Shown here piece by piece: positions 52,751 through 64,000 of a stretch of 64,000 nucleotides of DNA. The notes under the pieces are model-generated. The model did not search any database and was not told the origin of the DNA. It worked only from the letters and a program-made list of their open reading frames with translations. Both the position numbers and the translations under genes were made by a program. Origin of the DNA: Dromaius novaehollandiae (taxonomy: Eukaryota > Chordata > Aves > Casuariiformes > Dromaiidae); NCBI RefSeq assembly GCF_036370855.1, contig NC_088108.1, positions 10,377,448 to 10,441,447 of the forward strand, in the 5' to 3' direction. The stretch's first letter is position 1. Every line of letters starts with the position of its first letter.

Positions 52751-55700
52751 TAATTTATGGTGCTGTTCTTGATAAAACCCCAGTAGTAGTGTGCTTTATC
52801 TCACTTTCTCTTCTGTTCCATGCAAGGTGGTACCAGCTCAGAAGCTCTGTGCCCCTTCCTTCTGACACATTTTCGTGTCTCTTGGCTGTCGCAGTTCAGA
52901 TTACCGTGTTGGCTCTTGTACTGACTTCCCTCTGCTCTGTTTCTCTGTCTTGTGATTGTTTCACTTCTTCAAAATTATTTAATAGATGGCTGGCACAAAT
53001 TAACATCAGTGATAGCTAAATTTAGGCTGGATTGGGTGGAGTACCCAATTTAGACTAAAATAGCACTCTGCAAGACAAAGGTGTGAATCAGCTGTGCTCT
53101 GCAGGCTGAGAAGTTTTTGATTTCCATCATTACATTTGTCTCTGTGATACCAGAGCAGACCTGCCAGTGAAGAAGAGACAGCAGCAAAACATTGCTTCTG
53201 CCATACCATGCTATGGACATTGTGCCGTGCTCACCTTAAGCTGTAAGAACTAGTCTGGAAAAGTGTTCTTTCATTGCAAAGCCTTTCTTAAGAGTGATCT
53301 AAGAAGGGAAAATAGACATGATAAAACAGGGAGCCGAGCATGCGTTATTCCAATTTGGAGAAAGAAGATGGGAAGGAAAAGGCCACAGTGCTGGCCCATT
53401 GGAAGTGCCGGAGTGAGCTGCCTGGTCTTGAATCTCCCTCAAATCTCCCCGCAGACAAGCGCCTACATAATGTCTGTGCAGGCTGCTCCTGCATTGATCC
53501 CCAAATGCATAGAAATGCAGAAGGAGGACTGTCTGTCTTTCTCTGATTTCAGTGCATGGATCCTTTTTGCATACACTTGTCACCTTTCGGTGTCTGTCTT
53601 CTCATGGCTGATCTTCTGTGATCACATATAAGTTCCTGTTTGAAACTACTGATACTTTTTCAAAAATTGAAAAATTCTCTGCAGAAGCAGTTCAGCGGAT
53701 TGATGTTATTTTCTGATTTCCCATATTACATTTATTTATCTATTTTTATGTCAGAAACAGGATCTTTCTCATGTAACTGTCTGCTGCTGTGATTAAGCCT
53801 GTGTTGTTTGTGAGACTGACATTCAGTTACTGAGGTCAGGATTACTAAATTAAAAATAAAGACTTGGGGTTTCATATGGGCAGAAATGCCAGTAAACACC
53901 TAGGGGTGCTGTTTCCAGTGGAATCATAGAGATTTCCAGTGATGAAAGATCCTAAAACTCCCCAAACTGCCTCTGAAACAATTGGGGTTTTTTTTTTCAT
54001 GTCTGGATTTATTTCATATAGGGAGAGAAAAATTTTCGATCTTGAGGGTGAATCAGCTGCTTCTTAATCATGACAGAAACAGGAAGGAAAAATATAGTTC
54101 AGCTTCTCTACTGCAAAAGAGAATGTTTTGAGCAATCGTGTGGTTCACTTGAGTGTTGGATGCCAGAATGTGTAAGAAATGTTGACAAAATTAAAGATTA
54201 TACCCAAGGGCTCAGTCTGTATGTGCTTAACTCGTGGCTACTCTCCACCATGTATAGGGGAGAGCAGGGTCTGGCAGCTCGGGCCAGTGGGTGGTTTGAA
54301 CCTCTGATCATTCTCCTGCACTTGTAGCTGCTGCAGCACCCGAGCAAGGCACCGAGAGATGGGGCCTCGCAGGGCTGTGGGCATCTGGGGAGCTCCCGGG
54401 AGAGCTGGCACAAGTGGCTCACGTGATGGAGAGATGAATGGGCTGTGTGAAAGCCTGGCTCTGCCAAACTTGGCTCTGTGGGAGCACGCTCATAACAAAG
54501 GCTTTGTTCATATGGACGCGTGCAATCCGTGAAGGAAGGGTCTTCTGCTGAGGCCGTCTTAGGGGCTGGAGCCGCTCTTAGCGGGAGTTTGGCAGTGAGC
54601 CCTGCAGCTGAAGAACGCAAATGAGGACAGCTGATGTGCGCATACACAAAGTGTAGCCTCCAAACTGCAGGTGGTCAGCTCAGTCTCTGTTTTGAACAGT
54701 TTTTGCGCTGTCCAAAGCTCCAGTGTGTTTGCAAATACCTCAGCAGAAGATGCTGAACACCAAACGAGTGTACTCAGAAGTAGTCTCTCCGGTGCTGGCT
54801 TTGCAACAGGAGAAAAATTCCTGTTTTCTTTGAAGGAAGGCAGCTGCAAATGGCATTACTGCTTCTGAAGTGACCAAAAAAGTTAGGCCATGGCATTCAC
54901 TTCTCTTTTCACTGCTATGCAAGATGTCTCTCAATCTGTGCAATGCTAGGACTGATGGAGCTAATTAGGCAATGCTGGAATCGTTCTGTAGTTTGTCTAG
55001 TCAGAGTATAGGCGTGTGATCATAAATATTTAACTTATAAAGTAATCACAGTTATCCACATACTTAATCATGCCTCTAGTGCATGTTTTTATTCTTCAAA
55101 GGCATCAGAATTTTCCATACATTCAGAAATAGATACACATAGTAGTTTGCACATAATCACAACAAAATAAATCCAAGATCACTGAATTGCTTGGTTGGCT
55201 ATGAAAATGACCCATTAGGCTATGTGTTTTGATATATGCAGCTCCATAAAAAATAAAAAAAAAATAGAGGGTTCATCATTAGATTTAGAAACATTTTTAG
55301 AAACAGATTTGTTGAAGGACAATATTGTTCATACTGAATCATTCTAGACCAATTTCAGTTCAGTGTCTTTTGACATTGATAAAATGAAAGGGGTATAAAT
55401 TGTATCCATGATAATACTAGAGCTGTCTAGGGAAGTTATAAAGTTAGGATTTGAATATAATAACTGGCTAAAAGCTAGGAGATTTTTTTGACAACTTATG
55501 AAGTAGTAGGACGTAAATACACCAGCACTGGCAATTTCAGCCTTTTGAAATGTATGAATATTAAAAAATCTGGTGGTGCTCCGAAGTCGTGAGACTTGGA
55601 GACTTAGCTATCTCTTCAAGTGACAGATGTGTTTTTCAGCTAATTGCTTGACTCGAGGAGCCAGGGTCTGGAGAAATGACTCTGGATAAAAGTGTGGAAA

Positions 55701-58542
55701 GTGGTAGCAGTGGGTTTTCTGTGAAGGCAGTTGAAGGTAGTGCATTGGCTGGCCATTGGAAGAGTATGAATATTTACTTTTTCATGCCCTTGTTTCCTCA
55801 GGTTTGAAGTGGAGAAGATTAGATAATGTCCAGTTGCACAGTCTCCACTGAAAACACATGGGAAAGGGAAGCCTGGACCTTCCCAGGCACTAGCTGGACC
55901 GTCTTCCTGTCATCCATAAGTGATAGGGACCACGAAGACTTTGTAGGGGAGATGGAGTAGCTCTCCAAAGTATGAGGGCCGGTGTTTTTTGGGCTGCTGA
56001 TTAGTAAGGGCTTTCAAGGCAGAGCAATGTTTTGCACTGCTTAACTGCAGGTCTCGTCTGGGAGGAAGCGAGACTGTTGAAGGTGTCAGCCGCAAATTCT
56101 TGGATTTCACTTCCTCTCTGGCCTGCAGTCACATGGCCTTGGAATTTCTCCTCACAAACAAGCTAAGGAAGTTTGAATCTGGTGTTGTTTGGGGTGGCGG
56201 TAACACTGCAGAAAATGACAAAGATTTAATAGATACCGTCTTTTGTATTTACCTGTAGTTATTACAATATTGTGACATTATGGTGAAAAACAGCTGCTGC
56301 ACTGTTAAAGGTGGTACCTTTGAAAATGTCATGGACCTGATATCTGTGGGTATATGGATTGGTCTTAGAGTACTTGAGGCTACATCTTGCAATGTAGGCT
56401 TGTCAGGTCAATTCTTTGCCTACTCCCATGACCACTAAAAGTTCCATTATAGGGATGCTTTGGTGGTTTTCTTCAGCAGTTGTGCCATATTTCTATGAAG
56501 AGTTTGGGTAGTGTTCACGTATCACCTTTGATGTAGTTGTGATTTTGTGTGTGCTTGTGCTTTTAATAATAGTTAAAGTGTTTGAGTGTTTCTTTAGGGA
56601 TGAAGTACTTTTTTGCAAAGACTTCAGCTCTTAGTTTGATATTCATTGATAGGTGAGTCTGCAGTAGAAGTTGGTTAGTGGAATCTAGTGGATTGTCTTT
56701 CGATTTTCAGTGCTCTGCTTTAATTACAGGGCCATTTTTCTGATGGGTGACTGGAGTAAGGTAGAGTTGGGACAGCCTGGAGCGGGTGCCATTTTTGAAG
56801 AGTTTGGATCAGGCAAACAACTGCTCTTGAGAGCATGGTCCTACTCTGAAACAGACTGTGGGACTCAGTTCGCAGCTTGTTGGGGTTTTTTTTAGTTAAC
56901 AAGATAAATAAAACTTGCTGAATTTCTAATCCTAATGTTTCAGCTGTGCTCTGAGAGCCCTCATCCTTCTAAGAAAGTTTTCATGGGCCAAACGAGGTCA
57001 TCAGCAGTATCTGCACAATCTGCCAGTTTTCTGATGTTGAAAAGCACCTTACTGGGGCTGTTTACTTCCTTTGTCTTAATGATGCAGATCAACCCCTTTC
57101 TGGAGCCAAAGTTTTTGGTTAGCTTAAGGAATGAGAGGTCACTGTCTTTGGCATATTCCCAGAGTTGAGGTTTTTTAGAGTATGATGTGGCAGGCTGATG
57201 ATAAATTGCGACAGATTTACAGCTGTTTTGTGTACAGAATGATTATATCTTTAATGGAATCTGAGGGCGTGGAGAATTTGAGAGGTGCTCTGTTTCGGGA
57301 TTGTGAGATTCAGAAGGGAGGAGGTGGATTCCCAGTGATGCATCCGATGAAGACAAAGCAGCGCAGCTGCTGCTGAGGCTAGCAGAGGGTGGAAGCCACC
57401 CTGCCCTCCTGCAGGGGCTCTGCACGGCCAGTAATTTTTTTCTTATGTAATCATATAAGACTCTGGATACATCTAAAGGAAGCAGGTTTGAGTAAGGAAG
57501 TGCCATTTTTTTATACAGCTGCTTCTTGGCATTGAATCACACTTCAATTGTTGACATGAGTTATGAGTTACTCTGCTGCTGATGTACAGTGGCAGGGGTG
57601 CAGTGAAGCATAAATATGACTTTTCAGTTTATCTTAAACAATTTGTAAGTCTCTTAAGTTCTTCATATTTCACTTCATTAAATGACTGGCTGAAGTAATT
57701 GAGACCAAGCAGGAAAAAGCTTTAGAAAGCAACCTGGTTTGTTTTTCAAGGAAGAATTGGTACTATGTGGAAAAAATTCCATGGCCATGCTAAATTATGA
57801 AGTGTGAAAGCCTGTGGACTGTATTGAAAGCCTTAATTGATGGTAGTGCCTCAGGCAGTTACTAGAAGGCTAAATTTAAGAAATGTTGCCATTATGTTTG
57901 GTGCAATCCAGAAGGTGAACATGTATAAGCTGAAGATTCAAAAACCTCCCTTCCAAGGACTGGTCATAAGTAGCCACGTTTTAAGGAATGTCTGGCCTTG
58001 CTGAGCTGCGATTTCAGAGTCTCCAGACTGCTTCAAACAGACATTAAAAAGTGTCATATCAGCTCAGGGTATTTTGTTATCATTTTTGATCAGTTACGGT
58101 TTTCAAGCCAATCATAGCTTTAAGAGTGCTAAGATTTCGATGAGTCAAGTGGGGAAATCACTTATCTTTTGTAGAAATGACAAAATGCTACTCTGTGACT
58201 CAAGAGCAGTTGGTAGAAGTAGTTGTTCGTCTATTTGTTTTCTTTATTTGGGTTTTTAAAAGCATAGATGATTATCTTGTCTATGTGAAAAGCTAGTTCA
58301 GTATTGTATGCTGGAGTGTACAGAAAATGTACTACTGCTATCTACTGGATGGAGTCAACTCATTGTGTATAACCTTGGTCCAGTAGGGCTAACAAATAAC
58401 GGAGATTATCTGCTAATCCTGGCAACAGGGATCTGTTTCAAGAACAAGTCTGAGCTGAGTGCATGCTAGTGCCGCTGTCCTAAGATCTGAAATGCTGTGG
58501 TACTCATGAACAGATTGCCTTGAAATCTTAAGGGATATGGCT

Positions 58543-58560
58543 GGGGGGGGGGGGGGGGGG
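58543..58560. repeat. Poly(G) run, 18 G
   Basis: Uninterrupted run of 18 G in intron 2 of the kinase gene. The exact length is error-prone, and the DNA could form a G-quadruplex. Confidence 0.9.
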
Positions 58561-58794
58561 TCACTAAATGCATTAGAGTCATGGTTTGGTGTTTCCACAT
58601 TCAACTTCATGCCTCTGATTTTAATAATGACTGTGAAATCCTCATACTGCTGGAAGTGTTTCTTCATCTTCTCCCAGGTGCCCACAACTTCTAGATACAT
58701 TCACATACATGTCCACACACTTTTCTTAAAGCTTCCACACTCTCACATAGGTCCTTTTCCTCCTTTGTTAGAAAGGATGTGGAGTCAGCAGTGT

Positions 58795-59371
58795 GTCCTT
58801 GCAGCAATGAAGGCAAACCATGCCTTGGGCCGCATCAGCTAGAACATAGCCAGCCGTTGAAGGGATGTGATTATCCTGCTCAACTTGGCTCATGTTAGGC
58901 CACACCTGGAATAGCGTGTCTAGTTTTGGTTCCCTCAGTTCAAGAGAGACCTGGAGAAACTGAAGAGAGTCCAGCAGAGGCCTGCCAAAATGATTAGAGG
59001 GTTGGAGAAATTGATATATGAAGAAAGGTTGAAGGAACTGGATTTGTTCAACCTAAAGAAGAGAAGCCTGAGGGGTATCAAACAGAAGATAGACAAGATG
59101 TACAAGGAGTCACAGGGCAAGAGGCAACAGGCACAGGTTGTTCATGGGAAATTCCATCCGGACGTAAGAAATAAAATTCTTTGCCATGAGAGCAATTAAA
59201 CGTTGATGAGATTGCCCAGAGAAGTGGTGGAATCTCCCTCGCTGGAAATATTCAAGACTCGGTTTGACACAGCCCTGGGTAGCCTAATCTAAGGCCCTGC
59301 TTTCAACAGAAGTCTGGACCAGATGATCTTCAGAGGTCCCTTCCAGCCTGGACTTTCCTATGATCCTGAGA
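58795..59371 (+). mobile_element. CR1 LINE, truncated 3' end
   Basis: The block order is typical of CR1: a CCTTGGGCCGCATC-type start, CAACTTGGCTCATGTTAGGCC and ACCTGGAATA, GTTCAAGAGAGACCTGGAGA, GGTTGAAGGAACTGGATTTG, TTCAACCTAAAGAAGAGAAG, GCCTGAGGGGTATC, GCCCAGAGAAGTGGTGGAAT, CCTCGCTGGAAATATTCAAG, and CAGAGGTCCCTTCCAGCCTG closing with CCTATGATCCTGAG. It lies in the same orientation as the kinase gene. It is 5'-truncated, diverged and without reverse transcriptase; small frames inside it are not genes. Confidence 0.93.
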
Positions 59372-62300
59372 TCACTCCTTGATGCTTAGTCAGTTTTAGA
59401 GGTAATAGGACACTACTAAACAGACTGCTCTGGCCGTTTGATTTTCAAAGGATTTTTTTCACTGTCTGTCAAGTTCTCAAATTTTGCCACAGTGGGGAAG
59501 TGCCTTGATTAGTAAATCTCAGAAATTTTGTTATTTTTCTGAGTGTTCCTGAAGGGGACACTTTTTGCCTTTGCAGCATGTGCTTTGTAGGTGCAAAAGG
59601 CTGGATTTTGTACCTTGGCCTTCCTATTACAACATACAAGAGGCTATTTAAGGACATTGGTACTCAAACCGCTCTTAGTGAGCGTGGCCAGCTCTCAAAG
59701 CATTATTGTCTGTCTTGAACAATTTGGTGGTGGTTTTATTTCCTAAATCCCCAGCTTCCTCAAATCCTGCACTCACCTAACAATTCCGGTGTGCTGGTAG
59801 TAAAGTATGCTTCTAGCCTGTGTAATAGGTCATGCTGAAGATCAAAGGACAGCTGGAACTTACCTAAAATTAATTATTTTAAAATCAGTGTTGTGTTTTT
59901 GGGAGGGAGCTCTCTTACAGTGTTAGGGTTTGAAGTACTGAATGCCTTGTTTTCCTGATAGCTTCCTATAGCTGGATGGGGGAATGTTTGAGGAGTACAG
60001 GAGATGTGAATCTTGGTGGATACAACACACCTACTGTCAAGCCAGCCTACTAGATCCTAATAGACTTAGAGAATACACAAAGATGTGACAATGACTTTTA
60101 TTTGAAATATGTCCTGTGTGTATAGTGGTCCAAGTCTGAATCCAGGAGCAATTTTCTTTTTCATAAGGACTTTTAGAAATGTGAGAGCGCTTTTTGGTTT
60201 TTGTTTTGTTTTTAATTTTTATATCTTGGCTTCTCTCCTTAGTTACATGGCAATGCCAAAGTACATTCAGCACTGGTATTTAAAATAATGGATCATACAT
60301 GCGAAATTAATTAGCAAGTCATAAAGTCGTGGTTCTAGTTAGTGAATATTTCAGAGGAATTCAATTAAGATTCTTAAGTGTAGGACTAGTTTATCAAAAA
60401 TAGAAGAGTAAGGATGGAAAAAATTCTCAGCTGTGTAGTGCTTCTAATACAATAAAGGCTCTCTGAGCACAGCAATGTACAATAATTAGATGTGCCAGAT
60501 CAGCCGTAAGAGAATAGTAAAATACTTGCAAATAATTTGCAGGCAGGCCTGCCACTTCCAGCTCTTCCATGTTTTGCACCTGATTGTCCATATGGGGGAG
60601 AGCAGTGCATTTCCATCCTTAACTGGTAGCATTTGAGCTCACGTTGCATAATGCTTAAGAGGTTGTCATGGGGGCAGGCTATTTTAAGGTAAGAAAACAT
60701 GCTAAAAATGCACTGGTGATCTGAGCACTGTTGGAAAAAGTAAGTTCAACCTCTTAAATCCCCACTCAAGCATATGCTGCACTTTAAGCACATAGCTAAT
60801 GACATTGATTTCAATAGTCCAACTGTTCAGCAGCTTACAGAATCATTCCCATGTGAAGACTGGGATCAGAGTAACCAGCACTTTGCATCCTGGAGCTTAC
60901 AATGCCCGACCAACTCTGAAATAGTTCCTAGTCTATATTCTCTGTTCTGCAGCATAAATGAGTGGACTTGGGGGAAAACTTATGAAAAATGGCCTATTTG
61001 CAGTCAAAAACCTCTCCAGATATGTGATGAGCAATTGGAATAAATGAGTGCAATGACTTTACATAATTTTAAAGAGCAGAGATTTTAGTGTGTTGTTTGT
61101 AGATGTTTTTGGTAAACCCTGTTACAATTTGCCTTTAGTAATTGTGTCTTTTTCTGAATAAATTATAGGTCTTTAGTGCCTTGCAGCCCACATCATTGTA
61201 TCTTCACCTCTTTAATTCTGACAGCTCTGTGTGAATGTTACCTTTCAGATCTGTTTTAATAATCTGAAAGATGAATGTACATTTTTGAAAGTACCTCTTT
61301 AGTACCTCTGGGCCATAGCTAGTAGAACATAATAAAAGGAACCCATCAGTTGGTTTCCAACTTGTATTATTTTGTGTATTTCATGGACTTATCCAGCATA
61401 TGGTGCAGAAAACTTGAGGGTGTAATCAATCTGTCAAACGAACTGTATGGAGCCTGTGCTGCTCTTGTGTCTTTTCCAGTTGTCCACATAAACATGATGT
61501 CACCTCTGGGTTCACCAGCAGTAAATATTCTTTCTGAGTTTCTTGGCCAGTCTTCAGGTATTTTTCATAAGAATGTCTTGAATTTGTTTATGCTTGAGGA
61601 ACCCATTTTTGTGAAACAATTATCCATGATAGTGCTTTCCAATTTACTTTTTGAGCATTCAGCAAGTTTGTTATACTGAGCTAAGCAGTTAAGCCCTGCA
61701 AGATGAGATCTTGGGGAACAAAGGATCATTTCTGGTATGTATTTTAGAAAACTAATGGATCATCCTGCTCCAAAGGATGTTTTTTACATAAATGGTGAGT
61801 GAGGGTCTCCAGTAATCCCACAGCAGTAGTGCTTTGCTGCAACTGTTGCTCTGGAAGAAATAGAGGCAAATACGTTAGTAACAAGGCAGGTTCTCCTGTT
61901 GAGGGGTGTAGAAGATGAGAATGGATGACGGTTTACTGGAGCTGCAAAATGAAGCTATGGCTCATTCTGCCCTTGCTGCTGCAAAGGTGAGCTCATGTTA
62001 ACTCCTCTGAAGTTGGTCTGACTTGGGTGAGAACAGACATGTTATGAAATAACACTGTGAGATGTATTAGAAGCTGCTGAGTTGTAGCTGTACAAGTGTA
62101 ACTTTTGCCTTCTGAAGGCCATTCAACAGCAGGTAAAAGCACTGTCCTGCTTGAGCAGGAAGGGTTTTATATGTGGTTGGGACTCAAACTCAGGGTAGCA
62201 CTAGGGACAGAGCTGGAGCTCAACTGCAGCAGGATCGGGCCCTGAGCCATGTTGTTTGCTGTCCTACAAGCCATGTGCTTGATTTATGTCAGCACCAAGG

Positions 62301-64000
62301 TTGTGCAGAAGTCCTCCCAGTCAGGTGGCAAGACTTGTTTTGCTGAGGACGGAGAGTGCAAAGCCTGATGGACGGCAGCAAGAGTGAGGGGAGCGACTGG
62401 TGATCCTACCCGTCAGTGGCGTTCCCGAGGAAACGGAGTTTAAAAGCCAGTTTTTGTTGTCAGCTCAGGTCGAACAACTCAGTCATTAGACACAGGCGCA
62501 GGTCAGCCTCTTGTAGTGAAATTTCCAGTAAGTAATTCTAAATCGTCATGTCAGTAAATGTGGTAAAATTGTGCTTCTCCTGTCTGGGCATTCAGCTGTT
62601 CTCGGGCTGCTGGCCAGTGGCGACTTTCCTGGCCTGTGCAGATCTGCGAATACAGATCCGGGGAATAAAATGAAACAAGGAACTTTTTCAGCTGTTAGCA
62701 GTGTGCTTTTTTATTTTTTTTTAAAGCCCTTGTGAGTTATAATCCTGCCCTTGTAACCTTCCAACACTGCGAAAGGTTTTTAAGATGTGTTTAAAAGCAG
62801 CACTTTTCAAAGGTCATTCCCACCCTCTTCTCCCCCAATAAAACCCACAGCCATAGTAATTGCTGAGATCTTAGGAAGCAACCAATCCAGAACACCTTCC
62901 TTGTTGCAGACTGTGTGGCCTTTTCAGTCCCCTACAAGAGCAGTATTTTGAGCTGATAGGTAATAGCTAGCACGTGGTCTATGACCGTGCTGTTAGGCAT
63001 TCCCATAATATAAATAATGTGGTTTTTCATAAAGGTAGGAGAGGGGTTGACATGGGCAGCTGCAGTTCAGGAGATCTAGCTTTTCTTCTGGCCTCTGCCA
63101 CTCATTTTTTTGCGACTTAATGGGTATAGCCAGCACTTGCTGAAGAGTGCTGCTGCCTTGCACCCTTATGGAAAGGGCAGATGTTTGAGGAAAGGATCGG
63201 TACCGAGCAATTCTCCTCTTTCAAAGGAGTGGAGCAACCTAGGCTGTGAGCTGCTTCGAAATCTGGTTGCCTGAAAACACGAGTACATTGGAAATGGGAC
63301 GCTCCTTTCTGACTGTATCTATTAAAACAGAAGCAGTCTTTCATATCTTCATAAAGCATCTCAGGATTCTGGTTAAAAGGAATTAATGTAATTGTGAAGC
63401 TGATTTTTGAGAATTAGTTGGCAACCACATATTGAACAACTGGCTGTTTGAAAATGTAGTTTCATCAAAATCAAAACCTGTTGAGTTCAACAGAAATGTT
63501 AGTGGGAATATTTTAAGAAATGAATTGACATTCATTTTCAAACTCTGTTTCAGAAATGTCAAAACACTGCGTTTCATTTGCTTCATTTCATTAAGACATA
63601 CGTTTTAGTTTAGCAGAACATTTAAGATTTCATAGATTGTCTTTAGGCTTGCACCCCCTAAAAGAAGGCACTATCAAATTGAACTAATTTGGCGTTACTA
63701 AAATAAACATGTAAAAATTAATTCATGTATTTCTGAGTTGCATTTGGGTGAGGAATGTTTACAACACAAAGTGAAAACAGTTGTCAAAATACTGACATTT
63801 TGTTGAGTTTTATGGGATACTGGAATTGACTGAATTCCATTTTCTGACTCTACAGTTATTCAGTTGTTACAAGAAAAATTTGCATGAAAAATGCTCATAT
63901 CAAATGTATCTCTGTTGTTAAAAGTGGAAACATTTTGAGGAAAAGAACATAAGAAAAAATGTTTGGTGGCCTTCTGAAAATATTTATTTTACTGAAGTTA

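Noticed and set aside
58990..59199. 69-codon frame (EKLIYEERLKELDLFNLKKR) as a gene
   Set aside because: It is translated CR1 3'-end sequence, not a host protein.

Overview
This is vertebrate nuclear DNA, most likely from a bird (a crocodilian or turtle is possible; the species cannot be told). The evidence is split coding exons with GT-AG introns, CR1 LINE 3' ends closing in the usual TATGATTCT-type terminal repeat, MIR-type SINE remnants, a low density of young repeats and one strong CpG island. There are no bacterial features, CRISPR arrays or operons. Most short open frames in the window are chance frames.

Two protein-coding genes are present, both on the + strand and head to tail. Positions 1 to about 25,200 hold the 3' part of IL1RAPL2 (interleukin-1 receptor accessory protein-like 2). 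Four consecutive coding exons (4180-4325, 10442-10585, 14544-14714, 23914-24611) join in frame. They give the end of Ig domain 3, the single transmembrane segment, the whole TIR domain and the C-terminal tail ending in TSDIW, about 385 residues in all. Its introns here are 6.1, 4.0 and 9.2 kb. The stop codon is followed by an AT-rich 3' UTR with a polyadenylation signal at 25188.

From about 25.2 to 47.3 kb I find no gene I recognise. This interval holds an AT-rich block with paired TCF/LEF-type motifs near 31.2 kb, a GC-rich CpG block at 35.7-37.3 kb, homopolymer runs and a TG-rich tract.

A CpG island at about 47.3-48.3 kb carries the start of a GCK-IV Ste20 kinase gene. Exon 1 (47962-48018) and exon 2 (52670-52735) join in phase 0 and encode the N-terminus through the ATP-binding glycine loop. 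The position just downstream of IL1RAPL2 makes NRK (Nik-related kinase) the best call, since these genes are neighbours in the same order on the human X. The protein start itself looks like MAP4K4/TNIK/MINK1 rather than the diverged human NRK. The remaining 11 kb is intron 2, with a CR1 copy at 58.8-59.4 kb; later kinase exons lie beyond the window.

No exotic new system is evident. The observations most worth a second look are a 48-bp-arm inverted repeat flanked by TA in an IL1RAPL2 intron (10991-11112), the ancestral-looking NRK N-terminus, the unexplained CpG block at 35.7-37.3 kb, and several candidate regulatory or alternative-transcript signals.
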